Assembly (NCBI RefSeq): GCF_000315915.1
Contig: NC_020190.1
Span: 372,001-436,000 of the forward strand
Source of the DNA: Henningerozyma blattae CBS 6284
Taxonomy: Eukaryota; Ascomycota; Saccharomycetes; Saccharomycetales; Saccharomycetaceae
Length of the DNA stretch: 64,000 nucleotides
Direction: 5' to 3'
The translations under genes were made by a program, and so were the position numbers. Shown here piece by piece: positions 11,041 to 20,986 of the stretch. The notes below the pieces were generated by a model. The model saw only the letters and a program-made list of their open reading frames with translations, had not been told where the DNA came from and did not search any database. Numbering within the stretch: position 1 is the first letter of the stretch; each line of letters starts with the position of its first letter.

Positions 11041-13183
11041 GGGACACATTACTAAAATGTGATCCGAAGTATAATTTAAATAAGCTTATTATCATTTCTA
11101 TTATTAATGTATGCGTATGTTAGTATGACTACAAATTAGTCAATCTGATACTTTGCCTCATGTATTTCTTGTATAGGTAGCTTTGAATTCTGATGAGCCA
11201 AATGGGTGATAGTTTTGAAACGTGCCACTAGGGGCTAACAAATAAACAATCCATAACAATCCCTCCAACAAACAAGAAACGAGAGCTCCAACAATATCAG
11301 ATATTAGCCCCAAATAGGCTCTATCAGTAAACTAAACAATCCGCCTTCTCAAATTAGCTTAGTACACGGGATCCAGGAAATGAAAGGAGCTATACGTCAT
11401 TGCCTGTATTACTTCACATTGACAAATACTTCCTCACCACCATTTCATATAGTATCATCTCGTAATTTTTCTTGGTGTAGTTTTAATTTCCTGAAAAATT
11501 TATGCATTGAAATGTTGACGTCTACGCATTTTGAATTAGTCTTTTTTTTAGGCTTTTCCCCTTTTCTGTCATTTTAATTCCTCATTTGTAATTCATTGTT
11601 CAAATTTAGTAATCTGATCTGAGCCTGAACTAAATTAAACCTATCAGATCTTTAAACATCGTTAGTTGTACGATATATAATACATAATCAGCATTGTATC
11701 TTGGTACCTGAGCCTCTACTAATTAATTACAATTATAGGAATTAGGTGCACGGCTTTTCGTGTTTCCTTTATGAATTATCTGTAACGTTTGCTCATCTTT
11801 ATTTTTATAGTTGTAGAATTATTTTACTTTTTCTAGAAATTTTCCTTAATAGGTGATATCTGTTACTCTCTTTTCTTTTTATTTAAAATAGCTTTTTTTG
11901 TTTTTGTCTCTTCTTTCTATTTTTCCCATTTCTTTTTTTATTAATTGCTTTCTTGAAGATTCTATATTTGCCTTTATTAATTTCTTTTGTTCTAATTTGT
12001 TAATATCTCACTATTTTGAAATCAAAGTACGATATATCTTACTAGATTTTGTAAATAGCCTATATTACCATAGTGCTTTAGAAAATTAGATACACTCAAT
12101 ATATCCCTTTTAGGTTTGCCTCGCGTTTGTTAATTAAATCTAATATCTCAAATCTTGTTTCATTTTGGAAATTTTAAGGAGTTCTTAGGCTCTCAATATT
12201 TGCTTAAAAAGTAACTCTTTTTAGGGATTTTCACGTTTTAGAAGCTCCAAAATTTAAAAAGCAGAAGAATTTTGAAGAGGGGTAAAGGCAAATCTTTCTT
12301 ATTGCATGTCCAGAACAGTTTTCTAGGGTGATTCTTAATTAAACATTCAACTTGATATTAGAACCTCCTTGTTAGTGAAGCTTTGCTTGGTATGGTGAAA
12401 AATTAATGTAAAGCGTAATTTTTATTAAATAAAACCTTAGAGGATTGTGCTAATATGGATACCAATCGATAATATTAGCTGTATTGATGATGTTTATCTA
12501 TCTAATTTACTATTAATTAAAATCAATATTATTGTTATTACTCTTAGCTGTTAACTAGAAGCCACATTTTGATAATTAATCTTACCACTATTATAATAAA
12601 ATATAATAAGGGTGTCTAAGTTATTGTTATGATTGGTAGATGCGTTTTAAACGTTCATCTAAATTAATATGATATAATAGCTTCTTTACCTTAACTACCT
12701 TACCTATTCTTGTCTTGAATGATTTTTATTTTCGGTAAGAGCTGAATACTATGCAACAGAGGAAAGTACATTTGTAGAGATCTTCATGGTAATTAAGAGG
12801 GTTGCAGTTATGGGATCATACCTAGAATAAAGATAACCGGATATATACAATTCTACAGAAAGAAACATTAAGATTAATGACATTTATTTTTTAGTTTAAT
12901 AAACAAAACCTCTCTTAATTAACTAGCTATGTCTTTCTCGACATGATTTTTTTTTGCTAATACTTGTGACAAAATATACAGTTGCATTGGCACAGGGTCG
13001 TTATTGAAAATTAATCTGGCAAGAGAAAATAATAAATTTAATCACGTTTTATCGTTTCTGTTTAGTTTATTACTCTTCCTATTTTCTCAATATATTTCAA
13101 TTTTGTTGATAATAACTCGCAAAATGTATATATATTCAGGAATAAATGTTATTAGAACGTAAATATAAGAAATATTTTAAATC

Positions 13184-14716
13184 TTAATTTTCACCTCTTA
13201 TTTTCTTTTTGTCATAGACTTTTTGCAATACATATTGATGCTTGGATATCCATAGGTGTTCTAAACCTTCTTTGGCACTTAATCTCAATTCTACATTAAT
13301 TTTCAACAACTTACTGACAAAATCTTTAGCATTCTTGGATACATTTTTCCATTGAAGTACTTCGAAATTTAATTTGCCTAACCTTGTATTTTCTATTATT
13401 GAATTTTCAGAGCCGTCTCCATAAAAAGGTGAAATACCACTTAAAATTATATGTGTAATTACCCCTAATGACCATAGGTCACATTTTTGGTTGTACCCAA
13501 CTTTTTGTTCCAATGTTGCAGCTCTATTAAACTTATGGTAATTTTGTCTGTTTGTTTTAAATCCAACTTCGGGTGCACAATATTCTGGTGTTCCAACAAC
13601 AGTAGACATTCTGTTAGTCTCTTTGAACTTGTTTAATTTTTTGTTTTCTGTGAGGTCAGGGATATTCCTGGCAATCCCAAAATCCGCCAATACAATTTTA
13701 GTGTAAGGTTCTGGAGAACAAAGTAAAATATTATCTAATTTCAAATCGCGATGTACAATATTTTTCCCATGTAAATAATCTAGGGCATTTAATATTTGAT
13801 AGACTATAAATAAGGATTCAGGCTCTGGTAAAGATGATAATTGATTTCCTTTTGCTAAATATGAAAATAAATCCCCCCCTGATATCAAATCTTGAAAGAT
13901 ATAAAGATTATCTCTAATGTCGCAGAATGTATAGTAAATTTTTATAATATTTGGGTGATTTAAACCAAATAAAATTTTAGCCTCTTTATCCAATTTTTGA
14001 GGTTTTAACTTGATTATTTTTACTGCATAATTTATTGGGCACATATCTTCATCATTTTCATTGATATCATTAATCTGAATTTTATTATTATTTTCTAAGT
14101 GATGATATTTTTCATTATCATTCTTATAAGCTACAATTACATGGCCAAAAGTACCACTCCCGATTATATTTGAGGAAATTGTCCATTTACTAACATGTTG
14201 TTGGAAATTCAAAGCTTCGAAGACATTTATATCCGGTAGTGGTTGAACAGAGTTGAAAGTTAATTTCTTGTCACAACTTTTCATAGTGATAATATCCCCA
14301 TCTTTGAGAACGTAGGATTCATCCTTTACCAATCTCAACCCATTTAAAAATGTCCCATTTAGAGAAGAATCTTTTATATAGCATATAGGTATACTACTTT
14401 CATCAAAAAGAATCCCCCAAAAAACACAATGAAGCGACGATACGGCAGAGCTTTCAAAAACAATATCGCATTTTTTGCCATCTCTACCAAGTTGTAATAT
14501 TTTATGCCTCTGAATTTCATACTTTACCAAACTATGCTCCTTACTTGATATTTCAACCAAGCTACTCATATATTGGTTTTGAGATTGAGAGAAATTCACC
14601 TCCCTAAGAACCTCTACAGAGCTTACATTCAAATATCCTAATTGTGTTCTCATTGAGTTAGTGCACATTTGTTTTTTGAAAAAAATATTCAAGATAGATG
14701 TTTCTTTCTTCAACAT
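13184..14716 (-). CDS. MEK1: Mek1-like meiosis-specific FHA-domain protein kinase
   Basis: Predicted meiotic chromosome-axis kinase that enforces inter-homologue bias in recombination, downstream of Hop1/Mec1/Tel1. It is 510 residues long (S. cerevisiae 497). The FHA domain spans about 70-155, with GRDG at 78-81, S94/H96 and the SLNGTFLNG loop at 118-126. The kinase domain spans about 180-500: glycine loop GSGTFGHV at 187-194, Lys233 in YAVKIIKLKPQ, HRDLKLDN with catalytic Asp324, DFG at 345-347, and activation loop STVVGTPEYCAPE with Thr372 and Thr376 matching the known Mek1 phosphorylation sites. The closest alternative, Dun1, lacks this activation-loop wording and FHA spacing. MEK1 is YOR351C and is directly divergent from TFB6 in S. 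cerevisiae; here another gene stands between them. A Ume6-type site lies just upstream. Confidence 0.93.
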   Translation of the reverse strand: MLKKETSILNIFFKKQMCTNSMRTQLGYLNVSSVEVLREVNFSQSQNQYMSSLVEISSKEHSLVKYEIQRHKILQLGRDGKKCDIVFESSAVSSLHCVFWGILFDESSIPICYIKDSSLNGTFLNGLRLVKDESYVLKDGDIITMKSCDKKLTFNSVQPLPDINVFEALNFQQHVSKWTISSNIIGSGTFGHVIVAYKNDNEKYHHLENNNKIQINDINENDEDMCPINYAVKIIKLKPQKLDKEAKILFGLNHPNIIKIYYTFCDIRDNLYIFQDLISGGDLFSYLAKGNQLSSLPEPESLFIVYQILNALDYLHGKNIVHRDLKLDNILLCSPEPYTKIVLADFGIARNIPDLTENKKLNKFKETNRMSTVVGTPEYCAPEVGFKTNRQNYHKFNRAATLEQKVGYNQKCDLWSLGVITHIILSGISPFYGDGSENSIIENTRLGKLNFEVLQWKNVSKNAKDFVSKLLKINVELRLSAKEGLEHLWISKHQYVLQKVYDKKKIRGEN

Positions 14717-14746
14717 TTATGTATTGTAAAGATATGCAAATCCTTT

Positions 14747-14755
14747 AACCGCCGA
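14747..14755 (-). promoter_or_regulatory. URS1-like (Ume6) site of MEK1
   Basis: On the MEK1 strand this reads TCGGCGGTT, 8 of 9 matches to the URS1 consensus TCGGCGGCT. It is about 31 bp before the ATG. URS1 represses early meiotic genes in vegetative cells and activates them with Ime1, so it fits a meiosis-specific kinase. It is close to the start codon, so it may lie within the leader or near the TSS. Confidence 0.5.
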
Positions 14756-15570
14756 ACTTCACTCGTAAACTCTTAGGGTTTTTTCCAGAAATCTCGAAAA
14801 TTCAATCATTCTTCGGCCAGATTTCGAACTCCGGAACTGAAAGAAATCCCCTTAAAATTTACAAGTGGAATTATTTCCATAAACTGAAAAATCCTCAAAT
14901 TGGACAAAGAACGTAGAGCCGAGACACTATTTACTTTTTCCGCATTGTGTAGAGGACAATTGTATTGTAAAATATGGAAATGTATTTATTTCGGTTCATA
15001 ACTCACAAGGCTTGTAGGCCATTAATGGATTAAGGAAAAATGTCTATCAAATTATTTAACAATTAAGAGTTGTAAATATTGACCGTTTATTTTATTCGAT
15101 TTTCTTAGGATCTTTTGCCAATGGTGGATATACCAAGTATACAAGAGGTTTTTCATGAAAAATACCTCAACTAAGTTTATAGCCGAAAACAAACAAATAA
15201 CAATGCAGTTGTTGTGACTGAGATTAAACGGAATTTGATCGAGTAAATTTATTATCCTTCAGTACTTTAAAAAGAAAAAGGATAGGAAAATACCTCAGCC
15301 TCACCTTGAATTACTTCAAGGTCTTTCAACAGATTGTCTAATGCTTGTTTTTTTTGCATCGGCTCTAATCTTTTATGAATCCCGGACAAATAAAATAAAA
15401 GTAACATTGAAGATTAGAGCTATTTTAGAGCAATATTTGGATATCTGTCATTAAGAAAATACAATGAATTTTATAAATCTGTCTATAATATTATATGAAG
15501 CAGTTTATTGCATATATAGATATTGAATAATATTATGCTAATTTTCGAGATTATTGGTTGTTCCCTAATG
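14756..15570. other. Intergenic, MEK1 upstream to mannosyltransferase 3' end
   Basis: About 815 bp of A/T-rich sequence with no gene seen. It holds the MEK1 promoter at its left end and the terminator of the following minus-strand gene at its right end. Confidence 0.5.
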
Positions 15571-17697
15571 CTAGTGGGCCTTACCATATTGTTTGCACAA
15601 ATGTACTGAAAAGTCTACAAAACAGTTGAGTGACTTCCCCAAAATTGTGTCCGATTCCTGGGAGGGTATAAAGTCTTCATCAACATCTGTTTCACCGTAA
15701 ACTCTAATAATATATTCTAGAACACCTCTTATGGTAATAACACTTGATACCTTATCAGACTCACTATATGTAAATACCATATAATCATCTATTTTCTTGG
15801 TAAAGGGATCTTGTCCTACAACTTCCCATGCAGCAATTGAATTGGGAGACATAATATTATTACCTCTATTGCATTTAGTCCCATCAGCCTGCCAGTTTAT
15901 GACATCTGTTTCGAAAGAAAGATTGGGCACCACTAGATCTTGATGGTAAACACCGTGCTTTTCAACCATTACACTTAGCATTGGCCTATAATAATGTTCT
16001 GAGCAGCCACAACCTCTTAAATGTATCTTTGTGAATCCGACCCAAATTTGTTTTCCATTGATTTTTGGTATACTACTGGGTAAAGGAATGAATTGCGTAC
16101 CACCACGAATATCGGTGTTTACACTTTGTTTTGATAATTCTAATGTACTCTTTTCAAAAACCTTTTCACACAGCCCATCATCCAAAGAGCACCTAGCAAT
16201 TTCTAAAGGATTAAGTCTATATACAAGATGGATAGATCCATGAGACAAAATAGAGTCTAGCTGAAGATCTTGCTCTGTGAAAAATGGAGCCCAATTTTTT
16301 TCTGTATCATGATTCATGTTTTCAAACCTAAACTTGACTACTTTATTTACATTACGATGAGGTAGATATGCATGCATTTTTCTACTCTCACCATCATTCA
16401 TATTAAAAATAATAATAGGTTCTTCTACATTTTTTGTCCTTCTAAGAATAATTCTTGGATCTTCTGGGCCGGCAAATTTTTCTGGTAGATTAAATGGAAC
16501 ATCATAGTTTGTTGGGTAAGTTACATAATACCTTCTTAACAGAGTATTCTTCCTAACTTTCAATTGTTCAAAGTAGTCCTTATTTTCAATACATTGTTCG
16601 TATTCTGTATTGCTTACATCTTTCTCACGATAAATTTGTTCACAATCAACCTCTTTAGATAATTCTTTTTCGAATTTTCTTAGCGTATTTTGAATAATGT
16701 CAGGAGCATCAAATTTTAATATGCTTTTATTTTTAATCTCATTCCAATCTCTATCAAATGCTTGTAATCTTATGAAAGATACAGTTGGGTCAGATTTACT
16801 TTCAGATTTGGAATACATGATACGACTTGCAGTTATATAACATTGTTCACCTTCTAACCACACACCAGAAGTACCAAATTGGTTCCACCTTTTATTGACT
16901 ATCTCTTCATTCTCTCTTTCTAATTCATCATTTTCATACAGGATTTCTTTCAAGAAACTTGTACTATTCAAGATTTCTTCTCGAAGTGAGAATATATTCT
17001 CTCCAATGACAGTTCTATTGTCTGAATAAGAAATACTTGAGGTAAATGCCAAATCCTCACATGTAGTTAATGAACTGTAATCATCAGATAATAATGTTTC
17101 AAAATTTTTAACAGATATGATTTCACCATCCGAATTTTTAAAATTATTAATATCTAATTTATCTTTATGAGATTTTTTGTGTTTTTTGGCTTTAAGTTTT
17201 TCTGAATTTAAATTAGAAACAAACCCTTTAACTTCATATTTACTATATTTTTCATTTATTATCCTTGAATTAATTGGACTGCTATTAGGATTATAGTGGA
17301 TATTTTTGGATATATCTAAATCTACCAAAGCTCGTTTAGTGTCCACATACTCTATAGTACTTGATAAAAATGGAAATTTTGAGGGTTTAAAAGTTAAATC
17401 AGTTAAATTAATTGAAGATACTTCTAAGTTGCTCTGTAATATTATAAAAATCGTTGGTAGAGTAAAAATTATTAAAAATACCAATTTATAACAGGTTATT
17501 CGAAGACGGTATCTCTTTTTAAGCATCATTTTAAGCATTTCTTTTGATGTTTTGAAAAAAGCTGTATTTCCTAAATATTGTATGGAAAAACGACTTGTTG
17601 ATTTTGGTTCCAAAGTTGAAAATTCTCCCAATTGTGAAGGGCAGTTAATATTTTCATTAATAAATTTGTTTATTTTTCTAGCATCTATGAATCTCAT
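15571..17697 (-). CDS. Beta-1,2-mannosyltransferase-family (GT91, BMT/WRY-like) protein
   Basis: Predicted Golgi type II membrane glycosyltransferase of the BMT/WRY family, which adds beta-1,2-linked mannose to cell-wall mannans in Candida species. A single membrane segment lies at about residues 66-87 after a basic stretch. The luminal part shows family-like motifs: AGPEDPRIILRR near 400-412, NWAPFF near 470, IHLVYRLNPLEIARC near 490-505, and IWVGFTKIHLRGCGCSEHYY near 545-570. It is 708 residues long, normal for the family. Met54, just before the membrane segment, is an alternative start giving a shorter cytosolic tail. S. cerevisiae has no orthologue; it is inserted between MEK1 and TFB6, which are direct neighbours there. 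Assignment rests on remembered family motifs, without an alignment. Donor, acceptor and linkage are inferred from the family. Confidence 0.75.
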   Translation of the reverse strand: MRFIDARKINKFINENINCPSQLGEFSTLEPKSTSRFSIQYLGNTAFFKTSKEMLKMMLKKRYRLRITCYKLVFLIIFTLPTIFIILQSNLEVSSINLTDLTFKPSKFPFLSSTIEYVDTKRALVDLDISKNIHYNPNSSPINSRIINEKYSKYEVKGFVSNLNSEKLKAKKHKKSHKDKLDINNFKNSDGEIISVKNFETLLSDDYSSLTTCEDLAFTSSISYSDNRTVIGENIFSLREEILNSTSFLKEILYENDELERENEEIVNKRWNQFGTSGVWLEGEQCYITASRIMYSKSESKSDPTVSFIRLQAFDRDWNEIKNKSILKFDAPDIIQNTLRKFEKELSKEVDCEQIYREKDVSNTEYEQCIENKDYFEQLKVRKNTLLRRYYVTYPTNYDVPFNLPEKFAGPEDPRIILRRTKNVEEPIIIFNMNDGESRKMHAYLPHRNVNKVVKFRFENMNHDTEKNWAPFFTEQDLQLDSILSHGSIHLVYRLNPLEIARCSLDDGLCEKVFEKSTLELSKQSVNTDIRGGTQFIPLPSSIPKINGKQIWVGFTKIHLRGCGCSEHYYRPMLSVMVEKHGVYHQDLVVPNLSFETDVINWQADGTKCNRGNNIMSPNSIAAWEVVGQDPFTKKIDDYMVFTYSESDKVSSVITIRGVLEYIIRVYGETDVDEDFIPSQESDTILGKSLNCFVDFSVHLCKQYGKAH

Positions 17698-19372
17698 TAT
17701 TGTATATATTGTTACTTTATTTTGAATATTAATATTTCCTTGCTATAAGTGCAGTATACAAGTAAAATAAACTTGACTAGATTTTAAAGAAACATGAGAC
17801 AAAAATGCCAGTCAGCACGCTTGAATTAAACTATTTCTATTGGCGATTATATATATTTGTATATATTGTAAGAAAAATGTCAACATAAATAAATATTGAT
17901 TGTTTAACAAGAATAAAATAAAAATAGAAGGGATAATCGTATATTTTACCATAATTGACTACTCTTTAGTATACAGAAAGGTTCACAATGTTTCAATATG
18001 GTTCCTTTGCATCTACAGGAGCTTTGAAAAAAAAATTTATGGCAGAAGTAAAATTCTAATTTTTCTTTTTATCAAACGGGGTTTCACTGCTTTTAGTGAC
18101 GTGTCTTAAAGTCTAGGTACCTGTAGTTTTCACAGGCACTTACACTTTAAATCTCCAAGTAAAAAAAAAATTAAAGTTCAAAATTTATATTCATACTATT
18201 CATACTGAATTTATTTGCATACTGTGCATCTCCCAAGCAGTATTGTCCCGCATCTGCCAGGGATGTAATGTTAATTCCCGGTAAGTTCAACTCTGAGAGC
18301 TGTTCCTGTTAATTCGAGAAGTTAGGTAAGGTCTAAAATCGGAATTTTTTGGCTCCCCTGCAAAAGTTTCTATCGGATCTTTCTACCTAGTTACATTATT
18401 ACAGAAATCCCTAAATATGTAAGATCCTCCCTTTATATTTATTATCCTAAGGAATGTTTCAACATGATCCAAAAGATTCCAAGTGTAGCTATATAGTTAC
18501 GTTTTACTTTAATAAAATTATCAATGTTACTAATAATTTGCAACTCAAAAGCTTCAAAAAAAACTTAAATTGTCCTATTCTGTAATGGTAATGTTGTCTT
18601 ATTCTTAAAATGTTGCTAGCATATATATTCTTATTTATTGAATTGGCCATCCTTTCATCAAAAGATATTTATCCACCAAACCTAGATCTGGCATGTAGGG
18701 CTAGAATATAAATTTCACGTGATGATACTTTTATAATAATGTACGAATAATATCTCACATAGATACTCTTTATCTTATTGCAAATTTTAATGGTACTCTT
18801 AGAAATATCCCATATCACGCAACTACGAACCCTAGGGCTGAATAGGGAATGTCGCGAGACGGAAATGGCAATGCTCCAAAGAAAACAACAAATAGAAAAT
18901 GGCTATTTGGAAAAGTATTTAACATAGAATTGTTTCTAGAGATTTTAAGTCTGAGAATCCTTTTGTGCTTTTTTTTACAAGACTAATCTTTTGGTTAATT
19001 CGGGTTTGGGAATTTATTCTTTTTAAGTAATTTATAAATATTTTTGATTATTAACCTTACTTTTTTTATAATGAAGTTCCTTTTCCTTTTTCTTATCCCC
19101 TAGAAATACAAATAAATAAACCCAAGATAGATATCTATATAATACTTTATTGCCAAAACAAAATATAATCAGATCATTAGATAAGAAAAACGACGAAGCT
19201 TAATAATTTTAAAACAACAGAGAATAATTATAATAATACTGATAGTCAAGTTAGAACACTAAGAAATACTCGAATAGGAAATTTTGAAACGTTGAAAAAT
19301 AGCTCTGATCGCACAAAAAACAGTAAAAGTTTGAACCTGAAAACACCATATATTGAGATAACCAAGGGAAAA
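17698..19372. other. Intergenic, divergent promoters of the mannosyltransferase and TFB6
   Basis: About 1.7 kb with no convincing gene. The ORF at 17,900-18,109 has no recognisable features. Longer than needed for two promoters, in keeping with an insertion or deletion history at this junction. No LTR or tRNA was found. Confidence 0.5.
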
Positions 19373-20356
19373 ATGTCTGAGCCTTTAACCCCTCCTCACT
19401 GTGAACCTGATGATGTTCTTGATTTAGATAATTTAAAAGAATTGGATGAGAGAGACATTGATGACCTTAATTTAAACCCTGAATTGGAAAATAGCGATAT
19501 TGAAATTGCCACTAATTACGCTAATAACACTCCTTTGTATAAACGGAAATATTTAGATGAAGATGATGACCAAAGACAGGAGAATAGATTCGATAATGTG
19601 GATGATTTTAAACCAAGGATTAATGTAAATTCACCATTTTCATCGTCAAAAAAAATTGGCTTGTCACCATTAAATAGTAACGATACAAACTCAATTAATC
19701 AAGAATCTGGAAAAGAGAAACCAATTATTAGGACAAGAAGATTGTCTGCCTCACAACAATCAAAATTTATTGTATATTGTGATGACAAACTAATGGATAT
19801 TCAAAGAAAATTTGTTCAATCAAGGGGCTTGAGTGTCGAAAATGGTTATTCAAATCTGATTCCTTTGTTTGAAGATATTAAATCTTTAATTGATTTTATT
19901 TGGTACTCAATTGATGGCCTTTCGAATACAGAATTGCTTTTGAATGAAACAGAAGTTGATTTGGATAATGCAGAAGTAGAAAATTCAAATTTACCTACAA
20001 ATTCTAAAATTTCAACATATTTTGGTCAAACTTCCTATTTATTAAAAATATCGGATGATTTAATAGATTATTTGGAAAAATTTGACATTAAAGATTTATC
20101 GTCTGATGAACAAAATCATATTTTATCAAAATTATTTAAATTGTTGTTTATACTTGATAAGATATTTGCCAAATTAATTATTGGATCTATCCCAGGCAAT
20201 TCAAAGATGAGTGGAACTGACATTGTTAGATTTTGTGGTATTGCAGAGCGTACAAGAGTTAGACTACCTTGGTATTTAGAACAGCAAGGAGTCCATGGTT
20301 ATCATTATGAAGTTAGTAGAATCTACCAGAATAGTCTAGAAAGGTGTGGGGTGTGA
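19373..20356 (+). CDS. TFB6: Tfb6-like TFIIH regulatory subunit
   Basis: Predicted TFIIH-associated protein that promotes release of the Ssl2 helicase from core TFIIH after initiation. The conserved C-terminal half includes RRLSASQQSKFIVYCDDKLM and the strongly conserved AERTRVRLPWYLE near the end, both typical of the yeast Tfb6 family. The open frame extends back to a TTG at 19,292, but the first in-frame ATG is at 19,373. Starting there gives 327 residues, close to the 343 of S. cerevisiae. The N-terminal third is acidic and probably disordered. TFB6 is YOR352W and lies on the expected strand relative to SOG2 (YOR353C), which is convergent with it here as in S. cerevisiae. Confidence 0.88.
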   Translation: MSEPLTPPHCEPDDVLDLDNLKELDERDIDDLNLNPELENSDIEIATNYANNTPLYKRKYLDEDDDQRQENRFDNVDDFKPRINVNSPFSSSKKIGLSPLNSNDTNSINQESGKEKPIIRTRRLSASQQSKFIVYCDDKLMDIQRKFVQSRGLSVENGYSNLIPLFEDIKSLIDFIWYSIDGLSNTELLLNETEVDLDNAEVENSNLPTNSKISTYFGQTSYLLKISDDLIDYLEKFDIKDLSSDEQNHILSKLFKLLFILDKIFAKLIIGSIPGNSKMSGTDIVRFCGIAERTRVRLPWYLEQQGVHGYHYEVSRIYQNSLERCGV

Positions 20357-20986
20357 TTTTAGCTTCATATCTTCAAATTCCACTGCACTCTTTCACATAA
20401 TTTTTTTATTGCATATTTATCTGGCTAATATGTTTTGTAATTTTCAAAACTAGATGCTGTAATTTACTTCACTAAACTTTCTATCTTTATTTTACGAGTC
20501 ATATTTTCTCTTAATATTCACATATTTAATCTCATATTTGTTCCCATTTTATCTGCCTTTTACCTTTTGACATTTCATACTTTTTATTTCATAAACTTAT
20601 CATTCACCATTACTTTAATTGAGATATTATTATATATACAAATCATTTCATCTTAACTGTTTATATAATCATAGAATCAATATAAAAGTCATAGCATTTA
20701 CAACTTTTAAGAATTGAATTATTTTCACCTAATATTTTGAATTTAGATGTATGACTATTTAACTAATTGTATTACCAAAATTATATAGTGATATATATAA
20801 CCATCGTAGAATCACAGATAAGCTAACTTAACAAAGAATTTCTCTATATTTGAGTGGCTTGTAACAATGTCCATTGTACTGGTAATTCAACTGCTTTTTT
20901 AAAATTTTAATTATCACGCTCTTGAAATTGACACACTTTGGGGTAATACAATAGATTACTTTTCTTACTATTAGCATTTATCATCA
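20357..20986. other. Intergenic between convergent TFB6 and SOG2
   Basis: About 630 bp of A/T-rich sequence holding only the two 3' regions. No gene or repeat is seen. Confidence 0.5.

Larger units (their letters stand above)
9869..13183. other. Long gene-free region, TYE7 upstream to MEK1 3' end
   Basis: This is 3.3 kb with no convincing gene. About 10,260-11,040 is close to 47% G+C, against about 30% around it, and it has many short palindromes, such as CTGAGGCTCAG at about 10,294 and TCGATCAATCGA at about 10,341. It is described separately. About 11,050-13,180 is plain A/T-rich DNA; the ORFs at 11,380-11,577 and 11,898-12,089 are Phe/Ser/Leu-rich products of T-rich sequence and are not believed. 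Confidence 0.5.

Noticed and set aside
11105..11115. TACTAAC branch point on the minus strand, possible intron
   Set aside because: No GTATGT donor with open exons was found at a fitting distance; the same holds for TACTAAC at about 40,681 on the plus strand.
13184..14716. DUN1 as identity of the FHA kinase
   Set aside because: Activation-loop wording TVVGTPEYCAPEVGF, HRDLKLDNILLC and gene order beside TFB6 fit Mek1; Dun1 differs in these.
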